Source: Aureisphaera galaxeae (lineage in GTDB: Bacteria; Bacteroidota; Bacteroidia; Flavobacteriales; Flavobacteriaceae). From it: a DNA stretch of 64,000 nucleotides. Under the pieces are notes generated by a model. It was not told where the DNA came from. It ran no database searches and was given only the letters and a program-made list of their open reading frames with translations. The position numbers and the translations under genes were made by a program. The stretch covers positions 372,001-436,000 of the forward strand of contig NZ_JAQQTF010000004.1 in NCBI RefSeq assembly GCF_028561275.1. Direction: 5' to 3'. How positions within the stretch are numbered: position 1 is the stretch's first letter; every line of letters begins with the position of its first letter. This document shows positions 43,123 through 50,437 of the stretch, in pieces.

Positions 43123-43545
43123 ATGAAACAGGTAGGAATATGGCTCGATAAGAAAGAAGCTTACATCATTTCACAGGAAGGCGAGCGGGAACAAAAAGTG
43201 AAAAGAATAGATTCTGAGATTGAAAGTTTTCGTCCTCATGGAGGATCGGGTACCCGATTTAAAGGCGGGCCGCAGGATGTTGTTCAGGATAGTAAATACC
43301 TAGAGCGTGAAAAGCACCAAATGAAGATGTACTTTGATCGTATTTGCGAATATTTGCATGAGGCAGATGCGATCGTTGTATTTGGCCCCGCCGAAACGGG
43401 ACAGAAATTCATCAAGGAACTAGAACATTCCCATAAAGGGATTGCTGCCAAGGTAAAAGCATTGTGCAAGGCCGATAGTATGACCGAAAATCAAATGAAA
43501 GCTTGGGTTCGTGACTATTTCGAAGGCAAAAATGCCATTCCATAA
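43123..43545 (+). CDS. Small protein resembling the bacterial eRF1-like (BaeRF) fold
   Basis: 140 residues, cytosolic. Start MKQVGIWLDKKEAYIISQEG and the later YLHEADAIVVFGPAETGQKF with a following basic helix (IAAKVKALCKAD) match the strand-turn pattern of eRF1 domain 3-like bacterial proteins (BaeRF group), sometimes annotated host attachment or translational machinery protein. Between them is a Gly-rich loop (RPHGGSGTRFKGGPQD). Ribosome-linked action is a guess from fold resemblance. Lies 12 bases after the Usp gene and 8 bases before the nuclease gene. Confidence 0.55.
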   Translation: MKQVGIWLDKKEAYIISQEGEREQKVKRIDSEIESFRPHGGSGTRFKGGPQDVVQDSKYLEREKHQMKMYFDRICEYLHEADAIVVFGPAETGQKFIKELEHSHKGIAAKVKALCKADSMTENQMKAWVRDYFEGKNAIP

Positions 43546-43553
43546 ATCGTGTT

Positions 43554-44396
43554 ATGGAACCTCATGATATAGAAATTATTAAGTCTTCTGGAGAGAAGGG
43601 GCAATTCTCTTTCGAGAAGCTAAGGAAATCCCTTCAACGAAGTGGCGCCGACCATGAAACTGTAGAAGGGATTATTGACGTGGTTAGGGACGAACTTTAT
43701 CAAGGCATTTCCACCAAGGAAATTTATCATCGGGCCTTTTCACTACTCAAAAAGAAAAAATCCAGTTACGCTTCCCGCTATAAATTGAAGCGGGCCATTT
43801 ATGAATTAGGCCCTACGGGCTTTCCATTCGAGCGCTTTGTGGCTGCTATTCTTTATTATTCGGGATATGATACTTCAGTAAACATATTTGTGCCGGGAAA
43901 GTGTGTTACGCATGAAGTAGATATCGTAGCCAAGAAAAATGGACAAACGACTTTGGTAGAATGTAAGTTCCATGGAGATCCGGGGAACAAGTCAGACGTC
44001 AAGGTTCCCTTATACATAAATTCCCGCTACCAAGACATTTTGTTAAGCTTTAAGGGCCATGGAGAGGACAAGGCTCCTTCAGAATGCTGGGTCGTTACCA
44101 ATACACGTTTTACCAAGGATGCGCGGACGTATGGCAATTGTGCGGGTCTTCAACTCATAAGTTGGGATTATCCAGAGAATGACGGTTTAAAGGATCGCAT
44201 CGATCGACTGGGATTGTATCCTATTACCGTTTCTACCTTACTCACTAAAAGGGAGAAACAATTTCTACTAAGCCGTGATGTTGTATTGTGCCGTCAATTG
44301 ATCAACGATCATTTTTACTTGGATCATTTGGGGATTTCGGAAAGTAGGAAGCAACGAATCCTCGATGAAGTAAAGCTGTTATGTACAATACATTAA
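43554..44396 (+). CDS. ATP-cone domain fused to Mrr-like nuclease
   Basis: 280 residues. N-terminal ATP-cone (about 5-85: IEIIKSSGEKGQFSFEKLRK, then SLQRSGADHETVEGII), the dNTP/ATP-binding regulatory domain known from ribonucleotide reductase and NrdR. It is followed by a restriction endonuclease-like domain (about 95-200: GFPFERFVAAILYYSGYDTS, then HEVDIVAKKNGQTTLVECKF) with the PD-(D/E)xK residues Asp and E-x-K in place. This suggests a nuclease gated by nucleotide level. It ends two bases before the ATG of the beta-CASP RNase gene, so the two are coupled. Confidence 0.85.
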   Translation: MEPHDIEIIKSSGEKGQFSFEKLRKSLQRSGADHETVEGIIDVVRDELYQGISTKEIYHRAFSLLKKKKSSYASRYKLKRAIYELGPTGFPFERFVAAILYYSGYDTSVNIFVPGKCVTHEVDIVAKKNGQTTLVECKFHGDPGNKSDVKVPLYINSRYQDILLSFKGHGEDKAPSECWVVTNTRFTKDARTYGNCAGLQLISWDYPENDGLKDRIDRLGLYPITVSTLLTKREKQFLLSRDVVLCRQLINDHFYLDHLGISESRKQRILDEVKLLCTIH

Positions 44397-44397
44397 T

Positions 44398-45768
44398 ATG
44401 AGAACGGTAAAAGTGCATTTTCTGGGAGCTTCGGGTACTGTAACAGGTTCCAAATTTTTATTGGAAACCCCCAAAGGTACTATCTTGGTCGATTGTGGTC
44501 TATTTCAGGGCTTAAAGGAACTACGCGAACAGAACTGGAAGGATCTTTCATATCCTGTTCCCAATATCGATTATGTTTTATTGACGCATGGGCATTTGGA
44601 TCATGTAGGATACTTGCCAAGACTTGTAAGGCAGGGTTTTAGGGGCGAGATTTGGGGAACGGCTCCTACCTTGTCTATTGCCGAGATCATTATAAAAGAC
44701 AGTGCTAAAATCCACGAAGAAGAAGCCGAAAAAGCCAATACCGAAGGCTATTCCAAACACTACCCAGCCCTTCCTTTTTACGCAAAAATGGAGGCTGAAA
44801 CAACCCTGGGGTATTTCAAGGCCATTGAAAAAGATGAGTGGCTTTATCTTTTCGATGAAATCAAGGTTCGATTTCGCTATAATGGACATATCATAGGCTC
44901 CACCTTTATCGAAATCGACATTTATGGGAAAATATTCGTCTTTTCTGGCGACATTGGTCGGAATGACGATTTTCTATTACGAGCCCCAGAGAAACCCCAA
45001 TGGGCCGATTATCTCTTTTTAGAAAGTACCTATGGCAACAAATTACATCCCAAGGAGGATGTCTTCGAAAAGTTGTCCGACTTGGTTATGGAGACCCTTC
45101 ACAACCGAGGAGCGCTCATTATTCCATCCTTTGCCGTGGAACGTTTGCAGACGCTTATGTTCTTGTTTTGGTCCTTATACCGAAAAAACAACATTCCCAA
45201 CATCCCTGTTTTTATAGACAGCCCCATGGGAGATAATGTATTCGATGTGTTTCAGCGATTTCCAAGTTGGCATAAACTTTCGCCTTCAGATCTACGCAAT
45301 ATGGATCGCAGAATGACTACGGTTTCCTCCTACAAAGAGACGTGGGAAACGATAGACGATCCTCGGCCTAAGGTGGTCATAGCAGGTAGCGGAATGATTA
45401 CGGGGGGTCGGGTATTGACGTATTTGAAGCAACTCATAGATGAACCCTCTACCACCGTCTTGTTGGTAGGATACCAATCGGAAGGTACTCGGGGCCGACA
45501 ACTTTTGGAAGGCGCTCACGAGGTAAAATTCTTTGGAAAGTACATGCCCGTACAAGCGAAAGTACATCATATAGAGGGGCTTTCTTCGCATGCAGATCAA
45601 GAGGGTATTTTATATTGGATAGGGGATATTAAAAACATCCCGGAAGAAGTGTTTCTTATTCATGGAGAAGCCACAGCAAGAGATGTACTTAGATCGAAAA
45701 TCCAGGATATTCATGGATGGCGAACCACGATGCCACAGCTGTACGACATAGTTAAGATCCTAGTTTGA
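44398..45768 (+). CDS. Beta-CASP metallo-beta-lactamase RNase
   Basis: 456 residues. N-terminal MBL motifs: FLGASGTVTGSKFLLET, LLTHGHLDHVGYLPRLV (zinc ligands), FSGDIGR. Beta-CASP insert: LFLESTYGNKLHPKE, IIPSFAVERLQTLMF, AGSGMITGGRVLTYL. C-terminal RNA-metabolising motif GLSSHADQEG. This is the YSH1/RNase J-like RNA-processing exonuclease family without the KH domain, acting on RNA. Similar genes cluster with Usp and anaerobic genes in other bacteria. Terminal gene of its operon. Confidence 0.9.
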   Translation: MRTVKVHFLGASGTVTGSKFLLETPKGTILVDCGLFQGLKELREQNWKDLSYPVPNIDYVLLTHGHLDHVGYLPRLVRQGFRGEIWGTAPTLSIAEIIIKDSAKIHEEEAEKANTEGYSKHYPALPFYAKMEAETTLGYFKAIEKDEWLYLFDEIKVRFRYNGHIIGSTFIEIDIYGKIFVFSGDIGRNDDFLLRAPEKPQWADYLFLESTYGNKLHPKEDVFEKLSDLVMETLHNRGALIIPSFAVERLQTLMFLFWSLYRKNNIPNIPVFIDSPMGDNVFDVFQRFPSWHKLSPSDLRNMDRRMTTVSSYKETWETIDDPRPKVVIAGSGMITGGRVLTYLKQLIDEPSTTVLLVGYQSEGTRGRQLLEGAHEVKFFGKYMPVQAKVHHIEGLSSHADQEGILYWIGDIKNIPEEVFLIHGEATARDVLRSKIQDIHGWRTTMPQLYDIVKILV

Positions 45769-45807
45769 TTGGAACTGCAAAATGTAGCCCTTAAAAAACT
45801 GTAAAGC

Positions 45808-45850
45808 TGATAATTATCATTTCGGTCATGTGCGCCGAAGCGTACCTTTA
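45808..45850 (+). promoter_or_regulatory. FNR-like box and -7 element of the Hsp20 operon
   Basis: Perfect palindrome TGATAATTATCA at 45808-45819, identical to the core of an FNR site; -7 TACCTTTA at 45843-45850. Distance 29.5 bases. Confidence 0.85.
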
Positions 45851-45885
45851 ATCTGCATATTAATAATCATAAATCGCTTCGTATT

Positions 45886-46332
45886 ATGTCACTAATTAAA
45901 TTCAACAAAAGAAGGTTCCCATGGTTATCTGAAGGACTTTCCCCTTGGTTTGATACCGACGATTTTTTTGCTGACGATTTTTTCATTCGTGATAGAAACG
46001 TACCGGCAATGAATGTGAAGGAGAACAGCGATAGTTTCGAGATCGAGCTTGCTGTTCCCGGTTTTTCAAAAGAGGATATCGAGGTGACCATGGAAAATGA
46101 ATTCCTGCATGTATGTGCAAAAAAGAAAAGTGAGGAAACCGAAGAAGGAGACGAGGGGTATACCCGCAAAGAATTCAGTTATCAAGAATTCGATAGAAGA
46201 ATGAGACTCCCCAGTTCGGTGAACCGAGACAAGGAGGTACAAGCTACCTATAAAGATGGAATCCTAAAGTTGCATCTTCTGAAAAACGAAGAACTTCAAT
46301 CACCATCCAAAAAAGTAATCGAGATAGTTTGA
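45886..46332 (+). CDS. Small heat-shock protein Hsp20
   Basis: 148 residues. N-terminal PWLSEGLSPWFDTDDFFADD, alpha-crystallin domain about 40-130 (VPAMNVKENSDSFEIELAVP, GFSKEDIEVTMENEFLHV, YKDGILKLHL). Holdase chaperone that binds unfolding proteins without ATP. Leads an operon of five genes (Hsp20, helical protein, lipoprotein, D-2-hydroxyacid dehydrogenase, microprotein) under the best FNR-like box of the island. Confidence 0.95.
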   Translation: MSLIKFNKRRFPWLSEGLSPWFDTDDFFADDFFIRDRNVPAMNVKENSDSFEIELAVPGFSKEDIEVTMENEFLHVCAKKKSEETEEGDEGYTRKEFSYQEFDRRMRLPSSVNRDKEVQATYKDGILKLHLLKNEELQSPSKKVIEIV

Positions 46333-46391
46333 CCTTACATGGCGGAACGGCGCTGAGGAGATGTCTTCCGCCATTTTTTAATGCCAAAATC

Positions 46392-46835
46392 ATGAAAAAA
46401 GCAAAACAAGCCTATCGATTTGTAGAATGGAGCAGCCCGGACGAGCTTCATGAAGCCACTTTGGAATGGAAATCCGAATTGGAATTCATCAAAGTAGAGC
46501 AGAGGTTCCTTAATCAGCTTATTGCAAATCACACCCTAGAGCTCATTTCAAAAGAAATAAGAAAAGAAAGCCAAGAACTTATTAGCGAACTGTACAAAGA
46601 GGAAAAAGAGGTCGATGGATTATTTGATGATGTACTTAAACACAGCAATCGATTGGAAATCCTGGTAGATGGTGTGGACCAGATTCAGGAAGAGAAACAA
46701 TTCAAGGAAGCCCATTATTTTCTCAAAATGGAAGTGCTAAGCTACCTGAACAACTATAAAGAGACGAAGAGAAAGATCTTTCTTCTCATTCAACAAATCA
46801 TGAAAAAGAAAAAAAGGAAACAGATTTCCGGCTAA
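46392..46835 (+). CDS. Helical coiled-coil protein, unknown function
   Basis: 147 residues from ATG 46392 (MKKAKQAYRFVEWSSPDELH); 21 upstream codons are open but unlike protein. Almost entirely helical and highly charged, with WKSELEFIKVEQRFLNQLIA and a Lys-rich end (KKKKRKQISG). No membrane segment. Follows Hsp20 and precedes a lipoprotein gene. I do not recognise the family, but its place in the operon suggests a cytosolic stress function. Confidence 0.55.
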   Translation: MKKAKQAYRFVEWSSPDELHEATLEWKSELEFIKVEQRFLNQLIANHTLELISKEIRKESQELISELYKEEKEVDGLFDDVLKHSNRLEILVDGVDQIQEEKQFKEAHYFLKMEVLSYLNNYKETKRKIFLLIQQIMKKKKRKQISG

Positions 46836-46871
46836 CCATCGCAATTTAATAGTAACCCAAAACCTTTTATT

Positions 46872-47510
46872 ATGAAACCCTTATTATTCACCACCCTGAT
46901 CGCTTTTCTATTTTTGGGTTGTTCCTCCAGCAAATTGGTAAACGAATGGAAAAGTGAGGAAGCCGTTAATTTTGAAGCCAATAAAGTACTTGTCATCGGT
47001 TTGGCCGAAGACAAAGAACTTAGAATGCAGTTTGAGGAACAGTTGGCCGACCAATTGAAAAAGGAAAATGTAATTGCAGTACGGAGTATCGATTTTTTCG
47101 AATCCTCCTTTGCCGACGAACGAAAGTCGGAAGCTGAGCTCAATGAAATAGAACAACAACTATTAGAAGCTGGGTTCGATGCCATTCTATTCTCTAAAAT
47201 CATTGGTTCGGAGGATAAAGTAACCCTCATGCAGGCACTCAGAAACTTCGATAATTCCTTTAACTCCTTTCGGGAGGATTATTATCAATCTCAAGATGCG
47301 TCCCAATTCCATAACGAATATCAAGCCTATACACTTTACCATGCACAGACGAGCCTCTATTGTATCTGTCCAGAAAAGGAACGGGAACTACTATGGAGCG
47401 GGAATATCGACATCGTAGAAGGCCTCAATAGGGACCGAAGTATAAGAGACTATGTGAAAACCCTGGTACGTTCCTTAGAGGATCGCCAACTTTTAATCGT
47501 AAACTTATGA
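46872..47510 (+). CDS. Lipoprotein of unknown function
   Basis: 212 residues. Signal MKPLLFTTLIAFLFLGC with lipid-bearing Cys17 (FLGCSSSK). Mature domain ANKVLVIGLAEDKELRMQF, then LLEAGFDAILFSKIIGSEDK, which has the alternating strand/helix layout of CsgG/TolB-N-like or DUF4136-like lipoproteins. Its last four bases (ATGA at 47507-47510) contain the start of the dehydrogenase gene. Confidence 0.6.
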   Translation: MKPLLFTTLIAFLFLGCSSSKLVNEWKSEEAVNFEANKVLVIGLAEDKELRMQFEEQLADQLKKENVIAVRSIDFFESSFADERKSEAELNEIEQQLLEAGFDAILFSKIIGSEDKVTLMQALRNFDNSFNSFREDYYQSQDASQFHNEYQAYTLYHAQTSLYCICPEKERELLWSGNIDIVEGLNRDRSIRDYVKTLVRSLEDRQLLIVNL

Positions 47511-48505
47511 AAGTACTGGTCTACAGTGCCAAAGAGTTTGAACGACCGTTTTTGGATAAGGCCAATAATGGCATTCATAATCTCACCTATGTAGCGGACC
47601 GACTTACCAGCGAAACGGCCATGAAGGCGTTGGGTCATAAGGCCATTTCCATTTTCTCCGCAGATGATGCTTCCCCCATTGTATTGGAAAAGCTGAAGGA
47701 TTTTGGTGTTAAGTACATCACCTTACGATCGGCCGGACATGATAATATCAATGTTGCCATGGCGAGGAAACTGAAGTTTAAGGTCGCCAATGCACCCGAT
47801 TATTCTCCCCATGCCATAGCCGAACATGGTGTGGCCCTTCTACAGTCCTTTAACCGAAGAATCGTAAAGTCGCAGCAACAGATTCGTAGAAACAACTTTT
47901 CTTTGGATCAGTTAGTAGGCATGGACATCCACAATAAGAAGGTGGGTGTTATGGGTACGGGTAGAATTGGGAGCGTGCTTACCAAAATTATGTACGGCTT
48001 TGGCTGTTCCCTATATGCCAATGATACCGTCATAGATGAAACCTTGCAGTCACAATATGATGTGGATTATATTTCAAAAGAAGCCTTGTGCCGTACGGTA
48101 GATATTCTTTTTGTGTGCCTTCCATTGACTACGGAGACATATCATCTCATCGATGAATCTTTTTTGAATTCGCTGGAACACCGTCCACTCATTGTAAACA
48201 TTGCACGCGGGGCCATTGTAAAAACAAAGGATATACTTAGGGCTTTGGACGAAGGACAGGTATCGGGTTATGTCACCGATGTTTATGAAAAGGAAAGCGG
48301 GATTTTCTTCTATGATCACTCCGATGGTCCCTATTTGGAAGATCCCCAATTGTTGCGGTTGTTGAATCATCCCAAAGTACTTCTTACACCGCATCAGGCT
48401 TTTGCCACGCGTGAAGCCTTAAAAAACATAGCCCAAAGAACCATAAAAAACTTAGATGCCTGGGAAGCTGGCAAAGTGGCCGCTTGCGAATTGGTAACCT
48501 CTTAA
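47507..48505 (+). CDS. D-2-hydroxyacid dehydrogenase, probable D-lactate dehydrogenase
   Basis: 332 residues, LdhA-like. MKVLVYSAKEFERPFLDKAN, substrate-loop RSAGHDNINVAMARKLKFKV, NAD-binding GVMGTGRIGSVLTKIM, and catalytic Arg (NIARGAIVKTKD), Glu (YEKESGIFFYD region) and His (LTPHQAFATREAL). Reduces pyruvate to D-lactate with NADH, a fermentation step. Presence under an FNR-like promoter supports low oxygen as the condition for this regulon. Substrate assignment is by resemblance only. Confidence 0.85.
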   Translation: MKVLVYSAKEFERPFLDKANNGIHNLTYVADRLTSETAMKALGHKAISIFSADDASPIVLEKLKDFGVKYITLRSAGHDNINVAMARKLKFKVANAPDYSPHAIAEHGVALLQSFNRRIVKSQQQIRRNNFSLDQLVGMDIHNKKVGVMGTGRIGSVLTKIMYGFGCSLYANDTVIDETLQSQYDVDYISKEALCRTVDILFVCLPLTTETYHLIDESFLNSLEHRPLIVNIARGAIVKTKDILRALDEGQVSGYVTDVYEKESGIFFYDHSDGPYLEDPQLLRLLNHPKVLLTPHQAFATREALKNIAQRTIKNLDAWEAGKVAACELVTS

Positions 48506-48517
48506 ACCTATCTACAA

Positions 48518-48658
48518 ATGAATAATGCGATACACATACCGATCCTTTTATTTCAGGATGATTCTATGCGGGAAGATTACTTCTTGGGTGCAGCATTGGC
48601 AGCCATGATCATCATCGCCTTGATCTTTCTTTTTGTTTGGTCCCGCAAGCAGCGTTGA
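48518..48658 (+). CDS. 46-residue membrane microprotein
   Basis: Begins ATG 12 bases after the dehydrogenase stop. Sequence starts MNNAIHIPILLFQDDSMRED, then one hydrophobic helix (about 22-41, LGAALAAMIIIALIFLFVW), ending in a basic SRKQR. N-out topology is likely by the positive-inside rule. Clear membrane segment and operon position support a real gene; function unknown. Confidence 0.6.
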   Translation: MNNAIHIPILLFQDDSMREDYFLGAALAAMIIIALIFLFVWSRKQR

Positions 48659-48695
48659 TATTTTTGAGCGTAAGTAGTTGTTGCTACAAGAGCAC

Positions 48696-48787
48696 CCCGA
48701 TACAATTTTGACTACGTCAAAATCACTCGGCGACCTTTCCTAGAAGGAAGGACTTCGAGTGGTTTTTCAACGAAAAACTGTATCGAG
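48696..48787. repeat. Cloverleaf-forming intergenic repeat, full copy
   Basis: 92 bases that fold into a four-way junction. Outer stem CCCGATACA (48696-48704) with TGTATCGAG (48779-48787). Arm 1 ATTTTGAC-TAC-GTCAAAAT (48705-48723), perfect. Arm 2 CACTCG...CGAGTG (48724-48761) with an inner CCTTTCC/GGAAGG stem. Arm 3 GTTTTTC-AAC-GAAAAAC (48762-48778), perfect. A half copy with a compensated arm 1 lies at 17747-17782. No T-run. It separates two convergent units. Confidence 0.75.
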
Positions 48788-48812
48788 AAGCCCAGTTCGT
48801 TTTTTTAACCTT

Positions 48813-49643
48813 TTAAGAATGCAACACGAGTAGGGGAACTCTGCTTTCGTAACTTATTTCTGAAGTGGTAGATCCAAAAATGAAACGACTCAGGAAGCTT
48901 TTGCGTTCTACAAACAGAGCGTGAAGCTGAACCGGATGCAATTGGGTAAAGGCGTCTATTGCTATCGCGACAGGGATATGTTCCAATATGTAGTAGTCAT
49001 CCAGTTTCCGTTCTAAAAATAATTCCAAAGAAGCGAGTTCATCGTCTGGATCGTATTCCTTGTTGCCATCCTGAATATCGAGCACGGTTACCTTCGGTTT
49101 TTTCAAATCGATGATACTCTTTAGGGTTTGCATCCCGTCGGGATAGAACTCTTGATTATGTGTTGAGAAGAGTAACGTTTTTATAGGTATATACGAATAC
49201 CCTTCAGGGATTACGAGTACAGGACAATCTACCTTGTGAATCACTTTAAGCGTATTACTCCCAAATATTACTTCGTTAGCGCCGGTAGCTCCGTTGGATC
49301 CCATAATGATAAGATCGATATGCTCGGCTTTCACCACTTGGGAAATCGAATCGGTAAGGGTGTCATAATCGGTAATGCTATCGAAAGAAAAAAGTCTGGA
49401 AGGATATTTCTCCCTGCAGTCTATAAGCAGTAGCTCCAATTCCTTTTTGTTGTCTTTAAGGACTGTTTCATTGATCGTAGCTGTGGCTGGAGCCGTATAA
49501 AAATCATCCAATAAGAACTCCGAGGGTTTTTGCACATTCAAGAATATGAAATGGCAAGGATGCCCTTTAAAGAATTGTAAGGCATAATCAATAGCGTTTT
49601 TTGAATTATCCGAAAAGTCTGTGGGTAGTAATATACGTTTCAT
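48813..49643 (-). CDS. Tandem universal stress protein (seventh)
   Basis: 276 residues. MKRILLPTDFSDNSKNAIDY start, signature MGSNGATGANEVIFGSNTLK, degenerate second domain ending VPLLVLHS. On the opposite strand to the array but closest to its members in layout. Own promoter with an FNR-like box; monocistronic. Confidence 0.9.
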   Translation of the reverse strand: MKRILLPTDFSDNSKNAIDYALQFFKGHPCHFIFLNVQKPSEFLLDDFYTAPATATINETVLKDNKKELELLLIDCREKYPSRLFSFDSITDYDTLTDSISQVVKAEHIDLIIMGSNGATGANEVIFGSNTLKVIHKVDCPVLVIPEGYSYIPIKTLLFSTHNQEFYPDGMQTLKSIIDLKKPKVTVLDIQDGNKEYDPDDELASLELFLERKLDDYYILEHIPVAIAIDAFTQLHPVQLHALFVERKSFLSRFIFGSTTSEISYESRVPLLVLHS

Positions 49644-49993
49644 GGCTGTAGTTTTGATTCAAATCTAGGCATGCCCCGATCATTTTACTATGACCGGCGT
49701 CATGTTTTACAGATGAGCGAGGATGAATTCTAACAGGACTAAATTATCCACCCGCTACCTAAACAAAAGGACAAATGTTTTAGGGTATTTTTCTTTCACT
49801 GGATTTCGGAAAGAAAAAAGTTATGTGCATTTGGTAACATTTTTTCCATTTCGCCCTCTAATTTTTAAATCAGAAAATGCAGAAGGGAGGTGTTTTTTGT
49901 TGTTTACCGATGACTCGAAAAAATTTCAATCCCTTTCTTTTTAAGTTTCAAATTAATATCTATATTGGGCATTAGCTAACTGAAATCTACCAC
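49644..49993. other. Gene-free stretch
   Basis: Holds the promoter of the reverse-strand Usp gene (49660-49702) and otherwise about 280 bases without a convincing gene; a 73-codon open frame on the plus strand has no start signal and an improbable composition. Confidence 0.5.
49660..49702 (-). promoter_or_regulatory. FNR-like box and -7 element of the reverse-strand Usp gene
   Basis: TGACCGGCGTCA at 49691-49702; reverse-strand -7 TAGATTTG at 49667-49660. Distance 29.5 bases. Confidence 0.75.
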
Positions 49994-50380
49994 ATGGACG
50001 AAAAAATAAAGTACGAAATGGAGTTTCCAATTCTGGCTTCTCCATCCCTTCTATATCAGTATATATCTACCCCTTCTGGCATGAGCGAATGGTATGCCGA
50101 CAACGTGAACTCCCGTGGTGAGTTTTTCACCTTCATTTGGGAGGGAAGCGAAGAACGCGCTCAATTGCTCGGAAAGAAAAGCGGCGAACGTATCAAATTC
50201 CGTTGGGAAGATGATGAGGATACCGATTATTATTTCGAATTGCGTATTCAGGTGGACGATATAACGAAAGACGTATCCTTAATGGTGACCGACTTTGCCG
50301 AAGAGGATGAGGTGGAAGAGGGAAAAATGTTGTGGGATAATATGGTCTCCAACCTAAAACATATCTTGGGTTCTACCTAA
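49994..50380 (+). CDS. START-like domain protein
   Basis: 128 residues, cytosolic. EFPILASPSLLYQYISTPSG, MSEWYADNVNSRGEFFTFIW and RIKFRWEDDEDTDYYFELRI form the AHSA1/SRPBCC-type helix-grip fold common in Bacteroidota, where it is annotated START-like. A ligand-binding role is assumed for the fold; no ligand known. The acidic C-terminus DEVEEGKMLWDNMVSNLKHI is typical of the group. Confidence 0.8.
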   Translation: MDEKIKYEMEFPILASPSLLYQYISTPSGMSEWYADNVNSRGEFFTFIWEGSEERAQLLGKKSGERIKFRWEDDEDTDYYFELRIQVDDITKDVSLMVTDFAEEDEVEEGKMLWDNMVSNLKHILGST

Positions 50381-50399
50381 TGGAAACCCAAGAATACAG

Positions 50400-50437
50400 T
50401 ATCTTTGCGCCGTCTTATTTATAAAGGCGGTTTTTTT
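50400..50437 (+). promoter_or_regulatory. -7 element and hairpin abutting the aminotransferase start
   Basis: -7 TATCTTTG (50400-50407), then hairpin CCGTCTT-loop-AAGGCGG (50410-50430, one U-G) and seven T ending at the ATG (50438). The hairpin can terminate the upstream START-like gene, and it also lies at the very 5' end of any transcript starting about four bases after the -7 element. Confidence 0.65.

Noticed and set aside
49723-49944. 73-codon open frame on the plus strand
   Set aside because: No ATG or promoter, Phe/Ser/Lys-rich composition typical of AT-rich non-coding DNA.
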